Source: Mixta calida
GTDB taxonomy: Bacteria > Pseudomonadota > Gammaproteobacteria > Enterobacterales > Enterobacteriaceae
Length of the DNA: 64,000 nucleotides
Assembly (NCBI RefSeq): GCF_002953215.1
Contig: NZ_CP026378.1
Coordinates: forward strand, 4,136,540-4,200,539
Reading direction: 5' to 3'
Part shown: piece after piece, positions 27,620 through 38,831 of the stretch
How the letters are laid out: every line of letters starts with the position of its first letter
Position numbering within the stretch: the stretch's first letter is position 1
Notes under the pieces: model-generated
What the model was told of the DNA's origin: nothing
The model's input: only the letters and a program-made list of their open reading frames with translations
Databases searched by the model: none
Made by a program: the position numbers and the translations under genes

Positions 27620-28717
27620 TTAGCCCGGAAGCTTATTCTTATTGGCGCGACGCAGGCGGCGCTTGATGCGTTTGATCATGCGGGCAACGCGCCAGGCGCG
27701 CTTAATGCAGTAGCCATAAAGGAAGAAAGCGAATAAAAACAGCAGCAGCATCACCCACTCCGGGATGAAAGCCAGATATTCACCCAGCACGCCGACGCCC
27801 GCCAGCAGCGCAGCGGCAAGCGTGATCAGTACAAACGCCTGCCGGGAAGTAAACCCGGCGCGCATGATCAAATGATGAATGTGCTGACGGTCGGCGGAAA
27901 ACGGACTCATGCCTTTGCGCAGCCGGCGATACATGATCGCCACCATATCCATCAACGGAATCGCGATCAACCATAGCGCAGTAACCGGCGTAATGGGATG
28001 CGTGATGCCCTGCGTGGTTTCCAGCAGGATCCAGATAATGGTGAAGCCGATGAGCGTGCTGCCCGCGTCGCCCATAAAGACTTTATAGCGCTTACCGAAA
28101 ACGCCAAGATTCAGCAGGATATAAGGCAGCGTGGCGGCAATCATGGCGAAGCACCACATCGCCAGGCTGTGCTGACCGTCAAAGAAAAGGATGATGCCCA
28201 TCGCGCCGAAGGTGACGCAGGAAAGGCCGCCCAACAGGCCGTCGATGCCGTCGACCATATTGAAGGCGTTGATCGCCGCCCAGACGGCAAACAGCGTCAG
28301 TACATAGCCGAACGGCCCTACCACCAGCTCCATCGGCCCGATAATATAGCCAAGACTCAGCAGATAGAGCTTGCCGACCACCATCATCACGATAGCGATC
28401 GCCGCCTGCACGACAGCGCGGAATTTTACGCTGATATCGAACCGGTCATCCAGCGCTCCCACCAGAACCAGCACGCCTGCACAGGCCAGATAGAGCATGG
28501 CGTGCGGGAGATAGTAGTTGGTAATGAAGAAAGTGAAACAGATACCGGCATAAACGGAAATGCCGCCGACCAGTGGAATCAGCCCCTGATGACGTTTACG
28601 GTAGTTAGGTCGATCGACCAGGCCGACTTTTTTAGCTGCTTTACGAGCAAAAAAAAGGAATGCCAGTGAAAACAGAAAAATTAGACCAAGCTCGGTACTC
28701 ATGGTGAGTAAATTCAC
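27620..28717 (-). CDS. wecA: Undecaprenyl-phosphate GlcNAc-1-phosphate transferase WecA
   Basis: Polytopic enzyme that starts ECA (and often O-antigen) synthesis by moving GlcNAc-1-P to undecaprenyl phosphate; tunicamycin-sensitive family. 365 residues from GTG at 28717, giving the family N-terminus MNLLTMSTEL (E. coli 367). Acidic DDRFD near residue 90, NAFNMVDGIDGLLGG near 150 and the HIHH loop near 280 are catalytic or substrate-binding motifs. The basic C-terminus RRLRRANKNKLPG is cytoplasmic. First gene of the ECA cluster; the 274 bases up to rho must hold its promoter. Confidence 0.97.
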   Translation of the reverse strand: MNLLTMSTELGLIFLFSLAFLFFARKAAKKVGLVDRPNYRKRHQGLIPLVGGISVYAGICFTFFITNYYLPHAMLYLACAGVLVLVGALDDRFDISVKFRAVVQAAIAIVMMVVGKLYLLSLGYIIGPMELVVGPFGYVLTLFAVWAAINAFNMVDGIDGLLGGLSCVTFGAMGIILFFDGQHSLAMWCFAMIAATLPYILLNLGVFGKRYKVFMGDAGSTLIGFTIIWILLETTQGITHPITPVTALWLIAIPLMDMVAIMYRRLRKGMSPFSADRQHIHHLIMRAGFTSRQAFVLITLAAALLAGVGVLGEYLAFIPEWVMLLLFLFAFFLYGYCIKRAWRVARMIKRIKRRLRRANKNKLPG

Positions 28718-28902
28718 ATTAACAGCTCTCAGCTAAGACACCGGGTAACTATAAGCAATTATTATGCCTGCCAGCCTGACTGACGTCTGAATAATGCACT
28801 TTCGCCGCTTGACCGCTTGTTCTTTAAGCAAAAGCGTCCGTTGCTGTTACGCTTTGCGGCTTACGACGCCCGACAGTCGCTTTATCCTATAGTCCCAAAA
28901 TG

Positions 28903-28929
28903 AAAAACGCCACGTTTGAGCGTGGCGTT
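28903..28929 (-). terminator. Intrinsic terminator of rho
   Basis: Minus-strand stem ACGCCACG-CTCAAA-CGTGGCGT followed by five T, 63 bases beyond the rho stop and upstream of the wecA promoter region. Confidence 0.82.
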
Positions 28930-28991
28930 ACCCGAGTTTTCTTACTGCCATCGTGGGCAGCTGTCGCGCAGCTGCCCTATGGCCAGCAATA

Positions 28992-30251
28992 TTATGAACG
29001 TTTCATCATGTCGAAAAATTCATCGTTGGTCTTGGTCATCGCCAACTTATTAATGAGGAATTCCATCGCGTCGATTTCACCCATCGGATGGATGATTTTG
29101 CGCAGGATCCACATTTTCTGCAGCTCTTCCTGGGAAGTGAGCAGTTCTTCTTTACGTGTACCGGAACGGTTGTAATCGATAGCCGGGAAGACGCGTTTTT
29201 CAGCGATTTTACGCGCCAGATGCAGCTCCATGTTGCCGGTACCTTTAAACTCTTCGTAGATAACCTCATCCATCTTCGAACCGGTATCAACCAGCGCGGT
29301 AGCGATGATGGTCAGGCTGCCGCCCTCTTCCACGTTACGCGCCGCGCCGAAGAAACGTTTCGGACGATGCAGGGCGTTCGCATCCACACCGCCGGTCAGG
29401 ACTTTACCGGACGCCGGCACCACGGTGTTGTAGGCGCGCGCCAGACGGGTGATGGAGTCGAGCAGAATAATCACGTCTTTTTTATGCTCAACCAGACGCT
29501 TCGCCTTTTCGATCACCATTTCGGCAACCTGGACGTGACGGGACGCTGGCTCATCAAAGGTAGAAGCAACCACTTCGCCTTTGACCAGACGCTGCATCTC
29601 AGTCACTTCTTCCGGGCGTTCGTCGATCAGCAGCACCATCAGCACGCAGTCTGGATGGTTGTAGGCGATGCTCTGCGCGATGTTCTGCAGCAGCATGGTT
29701 TTACCCGCTTTCGGCGGCGCCACGATCAGACCACGCTGGCCGCGGCCGATCGGCGACGCTAAATCCAGTACGCGAGCGGTCAGGTCTTCCGTTGAGCCGT
29801 TGCCGCGCTCCATGCGCAGACGTGAATTAGCGTGCAGCGGCGTAAGGTTTTCAAACAGAATCTTACTGCGCGCGTTTTCCGGCTTGTCATAGTTGACTTC
29901 GTTAACTTTCAGCAGCGCGAAATAACGCTCACCTTCTTTCGGCGGACGGATCTTGCCGGAAATGGTGTCACCAGTGCGAAGGTTGAAGCGGCGAATTTGG
30001 CTGGGGGAAACGTAGATGTCATCGGGACCGGCAAGGTAGGAGCTGTCTGCGGAGCGGAGGAAACCAAATCCATCCTGCAGTATCTCCAGCACACCATCAC
30101 CGAAGATATCCTCACCACTCTTGGCATGTTGTTTGAGGATAGCGAAAATGATGTCCTGTTTGCGCATGCGCGCCAGGTTTTCCAGCCCCATGTTCTCGCC
30201 GAGAGTAATCAGCTCTGAAACCGGCGTATTTTTTAGTTCGGTAAGATTCAT
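28992..30251 (-). CDS. rho: Transcription termination factor Rho
   Basis: Hexameric RNA-dependent ATPase that ends transcription at rut sites. 419 residues, as in E. coli. N-terminal helix bundle ([17 protein letters not shown]), cold-shock-like RNA-binding domain with GFGFLRS (about residues 61-67), Walker A APPKAGKT (about 178-185), Walker [14 protein letters not shown] and the R-loop near the C-terminus. A 337-base untranslated leader (30252-30588) separates it from trxA, as expected for a gene that attenuates its own transcription. Confidence 0.98.
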   Translation of the reverse strand: MNLTELKNTPVSELITLGENMGLENLARMRKQDIIFAILKQHAKSGEDIFGDGVLEILQDGFGFLRSADSSYLAGPDDIYVSPSQIRRFNLRTGDTISGKIRPPKEGERYFALLKVNEVNYDKPENARSKILFENLTPLHANSRLRMERGNGSTEDLTARVLDLASPIGRGQRGLIVAPPKAGKTMLLQNIAQSIAYNHPDCVLMVLLIDERPEEVTEMQRLVKGEVVASTFDEPASRHVQVAEMVIEKAKRLVEHKKDVIILLDSITRLARAYNTVVPASGKVLTGGVDANALHRPKRFFGAARNVEEGGSLTIIATALVDTGSKMDEVIYEEFKGTGNMELHLARKIAEKRVFPAIDYNRSGTRKEELLTSQEELQKMWILRKIIHPMGEIDAMEFLINKLAMTKTNDEFFDMMKRS

Positions 30252-30588
30252 AATGGTGGGTTCTTAAACTCGGGTATATCTCGAAAAGGTTGTCGTGAAT
30301 GGTATGGCAAAGAAGGTCCATGCCCGTTAATGGCTCCGTTTCCGTGTCTGCTCGACGATCTTATGCGTGAATGCCGATCTGAAAACGAGGAGACGGTTGG
30401 AAACCGATACCGGAAAATTGATGCTAACCGTCAGATTGTTGATGCACTGTGAAGAAAACGCCAGCGTTCAACAAGGGAAACAAACTACAGGTAAGTTCGT
30501 AATGCAGTAGATTTAACTTAGCATGCTTCATGCCGGGCGTCTAGCGGTCAGGAAAAAATTACTCGGACCGCCAGCGCCGGCAATGAAA
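30252..30588 (-). promoter_or_regulatory. rho leader region
   Basis: The 337 bases between trxA and rho correspond to the E. coli rho leader, where Rho ends its own transcription. I see no convincing intrinsic terminator. A 35-codon frame (30424-30531, MKHAKLNLLHYELTC...) stands where E. coli has the rhoL leader peptide, but it does not resemble RhoL and has no good ribosome site, so it is not called as a gene. Confidence 0.45.
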
Positions 30589-30921
30589 TCAGCTCAGGTT
30601 CGCGTTCAGGAACTCTTTGAGCTGGCCTTTGGACAGCGCGCCGACTTTCGTCGCCGCCACTTCACCATTTTTAAACAGCAGCAGCGTCGGGATGCCGCGA
30701 ATACCGTATTTCGGCGCCGTTTCCGGGTTCTCATCGATATTCAGTTTGGCAATGGTCAGCTTACCGTCATACTCTTCTGCTACTTCATCAAGGATAGGGG
30801 CGATCATTTTGCATGGACCGCACCATTCCGCCCAGAAGTCCACCAGCGTTAAACCTTCGGCTTTCAGCACGTCGGTTTCGAAGCTTTTGTCGGTCAGATG
30901 AACGATTTTATCGCTGCTCAT
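30589..30921 (-). CDS. trxA: Thioredoxin 1 TrxA
   Basis: Cytoplasmic dithiol reductase. 110 residues including Met. Active site WCGPCK with Cys34 and Cys37, the cis-proline in RGIPTLLLF and the buried Asp in [10 protein letters not shown] are present. It is divergent from rhlB with 117 bases between them and lies upstream of rho on the same strand, as in E. coli. Confidence 0.98.
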   Translation of the reverse strand: MSSDKIVHLTDKSFETDVLKAEGLTLVDFWAEWCGPCKMIAPILDEVAEEYDGKLTIAKLNIDENPETAPKYGIRGIPTLLLFKNGEVAATKVGALSKGQLKEFLNANLS

Positions 30922-31038
30922 GTCTTACTCCACAAGATTATGCCTGGCTGGTTGGCGTAAAATCTGCCAACGTAGGTTGACTTTATTTCACCGGATACGC
31001 TTTCGTAAAGCAATAGTAAGCTGATATTCTACCACACT

Positions 31039-32334
31039 ATGAGCAAAACACACTTAACCGAACAGAAGTTTTCCGACTTCGCCCTGCACCCAAAAGTTAT
31101 CGAAGCCCTTGAAACTAAAGGCTTCCATAATTGTACGCCTATTCAGGCGTTAGCATTGCCGCTCACGTTGGTCGGGCGCGATGTTGCCGGTCAGGCGCAA
31201 ACCGGAACCGGGAAAACGATGGCGTTTCTGACGTCAACGTTCCATTACTTGCTTTCTCACCCTGCCGCTGAAGGCCGCCAGGTTAATCAGCCGCGCGCGC
31301 TGATTATGGCCCCGACGCGCGAACTGGCCGTGCAGATTCATGCTGACGCCGAGCCTCTGGCGCAGTCGACCGGATTGAAGCTGGGCCTCGCCTACGGCGG
31401 CGACGGCTATGACAAACAGCTTAAGGTGCTGGAAAACGGCGTCGATATTCTGATCGGCACCACCGGCCGCTTAATTGATTACGCTAAACAGAATCATATC
31501 AACCTGGGCGCTATCCAGGTCGTGGTGCTGGATGAAGCCGATCGCATGTTCGATCTCGGCTTTATAAAAGATATTCGTTGGCTGTTCCGCCGTATGCCGG
31601 CCGCGAACCAACGCCTCAACATGCTTTTCTCCGCTACGCTGTCTTACCGTGTGCGCGAGCTGGCGTTCGAGCATATGAACAATGCCGAATATGTTGAAGT
31701 CGAACCAGAGCAGAAAACAGGCCACCGCATCAAAGAGGAGCTGTTCTATCCCTCTAATGAAGAAAAGATGCGTCTGCTGCAAACGCTGATTGAAGAAGAG
31801 TGGCCGGATCGCGCCATTATCTTCGCTAATACCAAACACCGCTGCGAAGATATCTGGGGCCATCTGGCCGCCGATGGTCATCGCGTAGGGCTGCTGACCG
31901 GCGACGTGGCGCAGAAAAAACGCCTGCGTATTCTGGAAGATTTCACCCGCGGCGATCTCGACATTCTGGTGGCGACCGACGTTGCCGCGCGCGGCCTGCA
32001 TATTCCGGCAGTGACGCACGTCTTCAACTATGACCTGCCCGACGACTGCGAAGATTACGTTCACCGCATCGGCCGTACTGGTCGCGCCGGCGCCAGCGGT
32101 CATTCCATCAGCCTCGCCTGTGAAGAGTATGCGCTGAACCTGCCCGCGATCGAAGAATACATCGGCCACGGCATTCCGGTAAGCAAATACAACAGCGACG
32201 CGCTGATGACCGATCTTCCGCCGCCGAAGCGTCTGACCCGTAGCCGCCCAGGCAATGGTCCTCGTCGCGCGACCGGCAATAACCGTCGCAGCGGTCCACC
32301 GCGTAATAATAACCGTAAACGTTCGGGTTCATGA
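31039..32334 (+). CDS. rhlB: DEAD-box RNA helicase RhlB
   Basis: ATP-dependent RNA helicase of the RNA degradosome. 431 residues (E. coli 421). Motifs in order: Q motif [14 protein letters not shown], motif I AQTGTGKT, Ia [45 protein letters not shown]. The basic Arg/Asn-rich tail after residue 395 ([19 protein letters not shown]) is the RNA-binding extension. gppA follows after four bases. Confidence 0.97.
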   Translation: MSKTHLTEQKFSDFALHPKVIEALETKGFHNCTPIQALALPLTLVGRDVAGQAQTGTGKTMAFLTSTFHYLLSHPAAEGRQVNQPRALIMAPTRELAVQIHADAEPLAQSTGLKLGLAYGGDGYDKQLKVLENGVDILIGTTGRLIDYAKQNHINLGAIQVVVLDEADRMFDLGFIKDIRWLFRRMPAANQRLNMLFSATLSYRVRELAFEHMNNAEYVEVEPEQKTGHRIKEELFYPSNEEKMRLLQTLIEEEWPDRAIIFANTKHRCEDIWGHLAADGHRVGLLTGDVAQKKRLRILEDFTRGDLDILVATDVAARGLHIPAVTHVFNYDLPDDCEDYVHRIGRTGRAGASGHSISLACEEYALNLPAIEEYIGHGIPVSKYNSDALMTDLPPPKRLTRSRPGNGPRRATGNNRRSGPPRNNNRKRSGS

Positions 32335-32338
32335 CACT

Positions 32339-33823
32339 ATGCTGAGCGCGTCGTCACTTTATGCTGCGATTGATCTGGGTTCTAACAGTTTTCACATGTT
32401 AGTGGTGCGCGAGGTGGCTGGAAATATCCAGACCGTCGCGCGCATCAAGCGTAAAGTACGTCTTGCCGCCGGCCTTGATGGCGACGGAGAACTGTCAGAA
32501 GAGGCAATGGAACGGGGCTGGCAATGTCTGCAACTCTTTTCAGAGCAGCTACAGGATATTCCCGCCGATCAGATCCGCGTGGTGGCGACCGCCACGCTGC
32601 GTCTGGCGAATAATGCCCGTCAGTTCCTCTCTCAGGCGGAAGCCATTCTCGGTTGTTCAATCAACGTTATTACCGGCGAAGAGGAAGCCCGCCTGATTTA
32701 TCAGGGCGTTGCGCACACCACCGGCGGTTCCGATCAACGTCTGGTGGTCGATATCGGCGGCGGCAGCACCGAGCTGGTTACCGGCAACGGCGCGCAGGCG
32801 ACCGCCCTGTTCAGCCTTTCCATGGGCTGCGTCACCTGGCTGGAGCGCTACTTTGGCGATCGCCATCTGGGTAAAGAAAACTTCGCCCAGGCGGAACAGG
32901 CCGCGCGCGACATCATTCAGCCGGTAGCCGATCGACTGCGGGAACAGGGCTGGCAGATTTGCGTCGGCGCCTCCGGCACAGTGCAGGCGCTGCAGGAAAT
33001 TATGGTCGCGCAGGGCATGGATGAACGCATTACGCTCAGCAAGCTACAGCAGCTGAAGCAGCGCGCCATTCAGTGCGGCAAACTGGAAGAGCTGGAAATC
33101 GAAGGCCTGACGCTGGAACGCGCGCTGGTATTCCCCAGCGGACTATCGATTCTGATCGCCATCTTTGAAGAGCTGAAAATCGAGAGCATGACGCTGGCGG
33201 GCGGCGCACTGCGCGAAGGTCTGCTGTACGGCATGCTGCACTATCCGGTCGATCGCGATATTCGCAGCCGAACGCTGCATAATATTCAGCGCCGCTTTTC
33301 CATTGATATTGAACAGGCCGAGCGCGTGCGTCAGCTGGCGGCCAGCTTTGTGCGCCAGGTCAACCCGCACTGGAAGCTGGATAACTATTGCCGCGAGCTG
33401 CTGGAAAGCGCCTGCCTGATCCATGAAATCGGCCTGAGCGTTGATTTTCGCCTGGCCGCGCAGCACGCTGCCTATCTGGTGCAGCATCTTGATCTGCCCG
33501 GCTTCACGCCAGCCCAGAAAAAATTGCTCGCCACCTTGCTACAAAACCAGAGCAGCGGCATCGATCTCTCCTTGTTGAATCAGCAAAACGCCGTGCCGCC
33601 GCGTACGGCTGAGCATATGTGTCGACTGCTGCGTCTGGCGATCATTTTCGCCAGCCGTCGTCGCGACGATACGCTGCCTGCCGTGCGTCTGCACAGTGAG
33701 GATGACACGTTGCAGGTGACGCTGCCGCCAGGCTGGTTGAAAGCGCACCCTTTACGGGCGGAGCTGCTGGAACAGGAGAGCCGCTGGCAGTCCTATGTGC
33801 ACTGGCCGCTTGCGGTGGTGTAA
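32339..33823 (+). CDS. gppA: Guanosine pentaphosphate phosphatase GppA
   Basis: Converts pppGpp to ppGpp in the stringent response; exopolyphosphatase family of the ASKHA fold. The ATG at 32339 ([20 protein letters not shown]) gives 494 residues, as in E. coli; an upstream in-frame start at 32255 would lie inside rhlB. Phosphate-binding motifs [14 protein letters not shown] and [14 protein letters not shown] and the Glu in GEEEARLIY are present; the C-terminal part has the HD-like region ([10 protein letters not shown]). Confidence 0.97.
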   Translation: MLSASSLYAAIDLGSNSFHMLVVREVAGNIQTVARIKRKVRLAAGLDGDGELSEEAMERGWQCLQLFSEQLQDIPADQIRVVATATLRLANNARQFLSQAEAILGCSINVITGEEEARLIYQGVAHTTGGSDQRLVVDIGGGSTELVTGNGAQATALFSLSMGCVTWLERYFGDRHLGKENFAQAEQAARDIIQPVADRLREQGWQICVGASGTVQALQEIMVAQGMDERITLSKLQQLKQRAIQCGKLEELEIEGLTLERALVFPSGLSILIAIFEELKIESMTLAGGALREGLLYGMLHYPVDRDIRSRTLHNIQRRFSIDIEQAERVRQLAASFVRQVNPHWKLDNYCRELLESACLIHEIGLSVDFRLAAQHAAYLVQHLDLPGFTPAQKKLLATLLQNQSSGIDLSLLNQQNAVPPRTAEHMCRLLRLAIIFASRRRDDTLPAVRLHSEDDTLQVTLPPGWLKAHPLRAELLEQESRWQSYVHWPLAVV

Positions 33824-33864
33824 GCTCTTCGCAGGCTGCATAGTCGCTTATATGCAGCCCTCTT

Positions 33865-35889
33865 TCAGGCCCCTTTTTTCGCTTTATCCAGCATAGCGCG
33901 CAGCCCGGCTACACGACTCTGCCCGGTTTTCATGCGTTCTTCAGCGCTCACTACCTTACGCTCGGTTTCCCAAATAAGATCGTCCTGCGGCAGTTCCAGC
34001 AGAAAACGGCTCGGCTCCGGGCGCACCAGCTCGCCATACTGCCGACGTTCACGGCACAGGGTAAAAGTCAGCTCTTTCTGCGCTCGGGTAATGCCGACAT
34101 AGGCCAGGCGCCGCTCTTCCTCGATGTTATCTTCATCGATGCTGCTCTGATGCGGTAACAGCCCTTCTTCCATGCCCACCAGATAGACGTAGGGAAATTC
34201 AAGGCCTTTTGAAGCATGCAGCGTCATCAGCTGTACCTGATCCAGCTCCTCATCGCTTTCGCCGCGCTCCATCATATCGCGCAGCGTAAAGCGCGTAACA
34301 ACCTGCGTCAGCGTCATCGGCTCGTCCAGCTCGCTGCCCTCCAGCATCTCCGTCATCCACTGAAACAGCGTATTCACGTTCTTCATGCGCATTTCCGCCG
34401 CTTTCGGGCTGGCGGAAGTCTCGAACAGCCAACTCTCATAATCGATACCGCGGATCAGATCGCGCACGGCGCTGATGGGCTCGCGCTCGGCCAGGCGAGC
34501 AATCTCCTGTAGCCAGCCGGTAAAGCGCTGCAAATTTTCCAGACCGCGGCCGGTCAGCGTCTGGCCAAGCCCCAGATCGAAGCTGGCGCTGAACAGGCTT
34601 TTATTACGCTGGTTGGCCCATTCGCCCAGCTTTTGCAGCGTCGCCGGGCCGATTTCACGCCGCGGCGTATTGATAATGCGCAGAAAAGCGCTGTCGTCGT
34701 CCGGGTTGGTCAGCACGCGCAGATAGGCCAGCAAATCCTTGATCTCCGGGCGGGAGAAAAAGGAGGTGCCGCCTGAAATACGATAGGGGATGCGGTTCTG
34801 CATCAGCATTTTTTCAAACACGCGCGACTGGTGGTTGCCGCGATAAAGGATGGCGTAATCCTTGTACTGGGTTTTATTAATAAAGTGGTGCGCGATCAGC
34901 TCTCCGGTGACGCGCTCCGCTTCGTGATCCTCGTGATTGGCGCTCAGCACTTTCAGCTCGACGCCATAGCCCAGCTCAGAGAACAGGCGCTTTTCAAAGA
35001 CGTGCGGGTTGTTGGCGATCAGAATGTTCGCCGCCTTCAGAATACGTCCGGTAGAGCGGTAATTCTGCTCCAGCTTGATCACCTGCAGCGCGGGGAAGTC
35101 TTCTTTCAGCAGCACAAGGTTTTGCGGCCTGGCGCCCCGCCAGGAGTAAATCGACTGGTCATCATCGCCTACTACGGTAAAACGCGCCCGCGCACCCACC
35201 AGTAGCTTAACCAGCTCATACTGGCTGGTGTTGGTGTCCTGATACTCATCCACCAGCAGGTAACGGATACGCTGCTGCCAGCGCTCGCGCACCTCTTCAT
35301 TACGTTGCAGCAGCAGCGTCGGCAGCAGGATCAGATCGTCAAAGTCCAGCACGTTGCACGATTTTAGATGCCGATCGTACAGTTCATAGCAGTGCGCGAA
35401 AATACGATCGCGCTCCGACTGGGCACGCGCCTGCGCCTGAGCCGGATCGATCAGATCGTTTTTCCAGTTGGAGATCGTTGAGATCAGCTGTTGCAGCAGA
35501 TTTTTATCATTTTCCAGCCACTGCTCGGTCAGGTCTTTCAACAGCGCCAGCTGATCCTGATCGTCGAACAGCGAAAAGTTGGATTTCATGCCTAGCGCGG
35601 CATATTCGCGCTTGATGATCTCCAGCCCTAAGGTATGGAATGTGGAGATCATCAGGCCGCGCGCTTCTTTACGACCAAGCGTTTGCGCCACGCGCTCTTT
35701 CATCTCGCGCGACGCTTTGTTGGTAAAGGTAACGGCGGCGATATGACGAGCCTGATAACCACACTCGCGAATAAGGTGAGCAATTTTATTGGTTATCACG
35801 CGCGTCTTGCCGGAACCCGCGCCAGCCAGCACCAGGCAAGGGCCGGTGACGAATTCGACAGCGTGTTGTTGGCTGGGATTAAGGCGCAT
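33865..35889 (-). CDS. rep: ATP-dependent DNA helicase Rep
   Basis: SF1A 3'-5' helicase that helps replication forks pass protein roadblocks with DnaB. 674 residues (E. coli 673). [14 protein letters not shown], Walker [10 protein letters not shown], motif [10 protein letters not shown], motif [16 protein letters not shown] and motif [18 protein letters not shown] are visible. Paralogue of UvrD at the other end of the window but clearly of Rep type. It converges with gppA. Confidence 0.97.
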   Translation of the reverse strand: MRLNPSQQHAVEFVTGPCLVLAGAGSGKTRVITNKIAHLIRECGYQARHIAAVTFTNKASREMKERVAQTLGRKEARGLMISTFHTLGLEIIKREYAALGMKSNFSLFDDQDQLALLKDLTEQWLENDKNLLQQLISTISNWKNDLIDPAQAQARAQSERDRIFAHCYELYDRHLKSCNVLDFDDLILLPTLLLQRNEEVRERWQQRIRYLLVDEYQDTNTSQYELVKLLVGARARFTVVGDDDQSIYSWRGARPQNLVLLKEDFPALQVIKLEQNYRSTGRILKAANILIANNPHVFEKRLFSELGYGVELKVLSANHEDHEAERVTGELIAHHFINKTQYKDYAILYRGNHQSRVFEKMLMQNRIPYRISGGTSFFSRPEIKDLLAYLRVLTNPDDDSAFLRIINTPRREIGPATLQKLGEWANQRNKSLFSASFDLGLGQTLTGRGLENLQRFTGWLQEIARLAEREPISAVRDLIRGIDYESWLFETSASPKAAEMRMKNVNTLFQWMTEMLEGSELDEPMTLTQVVTRFTLRDMMERGESDEELDQVQLMTLHASKGLEFPYVYLVGMEEGLLPHQSSIDEDNIEEERRLAYVGITRAQKELTFTLCRERRQYGELVRPEPSRFLLELPQDDLIWETERKVVSAEERMKTGQSRVAGLRAMLDKAKKGA

Positions 35890-35972
35890 AGAAGTACTCA
35901 GTGAAAAGGAGGAGGGTTGATTAACAGCGTGGTAGTATATCCAGCAGCATCCATACGACTCAAGGCACGATC

Positions 35973-36254
35973 ATGGCAAAAACCGCAGCGGCAATGCATA
36001 TCCTTGTAAAGGAAGAAAAACTGGCGCAGGAACTTCTGGCCCAGCTGGAAAAGGGCGCCGACTTTGAAAAGCTGGCGAAAAAACACTCTACCTGTCCCAG
36101 CGGACGCAAAGGCGGACATTTAGGCGAGTTTAAAAAAGGGGCGATGGTGCCCGCTTTTGATAAAGTGGTATTTTCCTGTCCCCTGCTGACGCCTTACGGC
36201 CCTCTGCATACCCAGTTCGGTTATCACATCATTAAAGTGCTGTACCGAAACTAA
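35973..36254 (+). CDS. ppiC: Parvulin peptidyl-prolyl isomerase PpiC
   Basis: Small cytoplasmic prolyl cis-trans isomerase, 93 residues, the size of E. coli Par10. It is a single parvulin domain with the conserved [28 protein letters not shown] and the C-terminal QFGYHIIKV. It is divergent from rep and convergent with ilvC, sharing a bidirectional terminator with it. Confidence 0.96.
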   Translation: MAKTAAAMHILVKEEKLAQELLAQLEKGADFEKLAKKHSTCPSGRKGGHLGEFKKGAMVPAFDKVVFSCPLLTPYGPLHTQFGYHIIKVLYRN

Positions 36255-36287
36255 AAAAAACGGGAGAGCGATGCGCTCTCCCGTTTT
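36253..36287. terminator. Bidirectional terminator between ppiC and ilvC
   Basis: Perfect stem CGGGAGAGCG-AT-GCGCTCTCCCG, with eight A on the ppiC side and four T on the other; it serves ilvC (minus, T8) and probably ppiC (plus). Confidence 0.9.
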
Positions 36288-36308
36288 GCCTTCTACGGCT
36301 GCGGCCAA

Positions 36309-37784
36309 TTAGCCGGCAACGCTGATACGTTTCATATCAGTCATGTAGCCGCGCAGCTTGCGGCCGACCGCTTCGATCGGATGGTTGCGCACCGCTTCAT
36401 TCACGTCGCGCAGCTGAGCGTTATCAACCGCCGCCGGCGCCACTTCTTTTCCTAAATCGCCTGCCTGCAGCGTGGTCATAAACTCTTTCAGCAGCGGCAC
36501 CGCCGCGTTAGCGAACAGGTAGTTGCCATATTCCGCAGTATCGGAAATCACCACGTTCATTTCATACAGACGCTTACGGGCGATGGTGTTAGCGATCAGC
36601 GGCAGCTCGTGCAGCGATTCATAATAGGCGGACTCTTCGATGATGCCGGAATCAACCATGGTTTCAAACGCCAGCTCAACGCCCGCTTTTACCATGGCGA
36701 CCATCAGCACGCCGCGATCGTAATATTCCTGCTCGGAAATTTTTCCGTCATACTGCGGCGCGTTTTCAAACGCGGTCTGGCCGGTCTCTTCGCGCCAGGT
36801 CAGCAGTTTTTTATCGTCGTTCGCCCAGTCCGCCATCATGCCGGAAGAGAATTCGCCGGAAATGATGTCATCCATATGTTTCTGGAACAGCGGCGCCATA
36901 ATGGTTTTCAGCTGCTCCGACAGAGCGTAAGCACGCAGCTTAGCCGGGTTAGAGAGGCGGTCCATCATCAGGGTAATGCCGCCGTGCTTCAGGGATTCAG
37001 TGATGGTTTCCCAACCGAACTGCAACAGTTTGCCCGCGTAAGCTGGATCAACGCCCTCAGCCACCAGCTTGTCGTAGCACAGCAGAGAACCCGCCTGCAG
37101 CATACCGCAGAGAATGGTCTGCTCGCCCATCAGGTCAGATTTCACTTCGGCAACGAAGGAGGATTCCAGCACGCCCGCACGATGACCGCCGGTCGCCGCG
37201 GCCCAGGCTTTGGCGATCGCCATGCCTTCGCCTTTCGGATCGTTTTCTGGATGCACCGCGATCAGCGTTGGGACGCCGAAGCCGCGCTTGTACTCTTCGC
37301 GCACTTCCGTGCCCGGACATTTCGGCGCCACCATCACAACGGTAATGTCTTTACGGATCTGCTCGCCTACCTCAACGATATTGAAGCCGTGCGAATAGCC
37401 CAGCGCCGCGCCGTCTTTCATCAGCGGCTGCACTGCCTGCACGACGGATGAGTGCTGTTTGTCCGGCGTCAGGTTAACCACCAGATCGGCCTGCGGAATC
37501 AGCTCTTCATAGGTGCCGACTTTAAAGCCATTTTCGGTCGCCTTGCGCCAGGAAGCGCGTTTTTCCGCAATCGCTTCAGCGCGCAGCGCATAAGAAACGT
37601 CCAGACCAGAGTCACGCATGTTAAGGCCCTGGTTGAGACCCTGGGCGCCACAGCCAACGATGACGACTTTTTTCCCTTTCAGGTAGCTTGCTTCATCAGC
37701 AAATTCGTCGCGCGTCATAAAGCGACATTTACCTAATTGCGCCAGCTGCTGACGCAGGTTCAAAGTGTTGAAATAGTTAGCCAT
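36309..37784 (-). CDS. ilvC: Ketol-acid reductoisomerase IlvC (class II)
   Basis: NADPH- and Mg-dependent conversion of acetolactate or acetohydroxybutyrate to the dihydroxy acids in valine and isoleucine synthesis. 491 residues, the long class II form of enterics. The ATG at 37784 ([18 protein letters not shown]) is preferred over a GTG two codons upstream. Rossmann motif [13 protein letters not shown] near 36-48; catalytic acidic residues in the knotted domain ([11 protein letters not shown]). It is divergent from its activator ilvY. Confidence 0.98.
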   Translation of the reverse strand: MANYFNTLNLRQQLAQLGKCRFMTRDEFADEASYLKGKKVVIVGCGAQGLNQGLNMRDSGLDVSYALRAEAIAEKRASWRKATENGFKVGTYEELIPQADLVVNLTPDKQHSSVVQAVQPLMKDGAALGYSHGFNIVEVGEQIRKDITVVMVAPKCPGTEVREEYKRGFGVPTLIAVHPENDPKGEGMAIAKAWAAATGGHRAGVLESSFVAEVKSDLMGEQTILCGMLQAGSLLCYDKLVAEGVDPAYAGKLLQFGWETITESLKHGGITLMMDRLSNPAKLRAYALSEQLKTIMAPLFQKHMDDIISGEFSSGMMADWANDDKKLLTWREETGQTAFENAPQYDGKISEQEYYDRGVLMVAMVKAGVELAFETMVDSGIIEESAYYESLHELPLIANTIARKRLYEMNVVISDTAEYGNYLFANAAVPLLKEFMTTLQAGDLGKEVAPAAVDNAQLRDVNEAVRNHPIEAVGRKLRGYMTDMKRISVAG

Positions 37785-37879
37785 GGGCACTCCGTTTTTG
37801 AGGTTGTGTTTACCGTTATTTTATGGCGAAGCCGTATATTGCTTCGTCTGATATAGCCCCATCATATGACAGGAAATCC

Positions 37880-37926
37880 GTTGCTTAAATTGATATATTA
37901 ACAACGCCGCATTGCAATAACTGCAA
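37880..37926. promoter_or_regulatory. Candidate IlvY operators in the ilvC-ilvY interval
   Basis: Two imperfect palindromes occur: one with ends GTTG and CAAC (37880-37905) and TTGCAATAACTGCAA (37912-37926). IlvY is known to bind two operators between these genes and to activate ilvC when substrate is bound. The exact assignment is my inference. Confidence 0.4.
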
Positions 37927-37949
37927 CGTAAAAACGAGGCCTGAATCGC

Positions 37950-38831
37950 ATGGATTTACGAGACCTGAAACTTTTTTTACATTTGGCCGAGAGTCGACAC
38001 TTTGGTCGTACCGCCCGCGCAATGCACGTTTCGCCTTCCACCCTGTCGCGCCAGATACAGCGGCTGGAGGAGGATTTAGGGCAAAGCCTGTTTTTACGTG
38101 ATAACCGTACCGTCACGCTGACCGAAGCAGGCGAACAACTGCGCCAGTTCGCGCAGCAAACGCTGCTGCAATATCAGCAGCTGCGTCACGCGATAGACCA
38201 GCACGGACCTTCGTTAAGCGGCGAACTGAAGCTGTTCTGCTCTGTAACCGCCGCCTACAGCCATCTGCCGCCGATCCTCGATCGTTTTCGCGCCGAGCAT
38301 CCGCAGGTGGAAATCAAGCTCACTACCGGCGATGCCGCCGACGCGGTTGACAAAGTGCAAACCGGCGAAGCGGAGCTGGCGATTGCCGGTCGTCCTGAGA
38401 TGCTGCCCGCCAGCATCGGCTTTACCCCGCTAGGGTATATTCCGCTGGTGCTGATCGCGCCAGCGCTGCCTTGCCCGGTTCGTCAGCAGGCGACGCAGCC
38501 CGATCCAGACTGGGCACAAATCCCCTTTATTCTGCCGGAACAGGGCCCGGCGCGACGCCGCATCGATCTGTGGTTCCGCCGTCGGCGCATTGCTAATCCG
38601 CTGATTTACGCCACCGTTTCCGGTCATGAAGCCATTGTTTCTATGGTGGCGCTGGGCTGTGGTATCGCTCTGCTGCCTGAGGTGGTATTGGAAAACAGCC
38701 CGGATCCGGTGCGCAACCGGGTTCTGGTGCTGGAAGATGTTGACGCCGTCGCGCCCTTTGAACTGGGCGTCTGCGTACAGAAAAAGCGGCTCAGCGAGCC
38801 GCTAATTAGCGCGTTCTGGCAGCTACTGTAA
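37950..38831 (+). CDS. ilvY: LysR-type activator IlvY
   Basis: Activator of ilvC that responds to acetolactate and acetohydroxybutyrate and represses itself. 293 residues. N-terminal winged helix-turn-helix (residues about 1-60: MDLRDLKLFLHLAESRHFGR, then SPSTLSRQIQRLEEDLG), then the LysR effector domain. It is divergent from ilvC and its stop directly abuts the ilvA stop (38831/38832). Confidence 0.96.
   Translation: MDLRDLKLFLHLAESRHFGRTARAMHVSPSTLSRQIQRLEEDLGQSLFLRDNRTVTLTEAGEQLRQFAQQTLLQYQQLRHAIDQHGPSLSGELKLFCSVTAAYSHLPPILDRFRAEHPQVEIKLTTGDAADAVDKVQTGEAELAIAGRPEMLPASIGFTPLGYIPLVLIAPALPCPVRQQATQPDPDWAQIPFILPEQGPARRRIDLWFRRRRIANPLIYATVSGHEAIVSMVALGCGIALLPEVVLENSPDPVRNRVLVLEDVDAVAPFELGVCVQKKRLSEPLISAFWQLL

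Noticed and set aside
28740-28900. Possible JUMPstart/ops element before the ECA cluster
   Set aside because: A GAGAGCTGTTAA stretch near wecA resembles part of JUMPstart, but the ops core GGCGGTAGC is missing, so RfaH control is not supported.
33835-33860. Stem GGCTGCATA/TATGCAGCC between gppA and rep
   Set aside because: Likely a weak shared terminator of the converging genes, but the T tract is poor on both strands, so it is not called.
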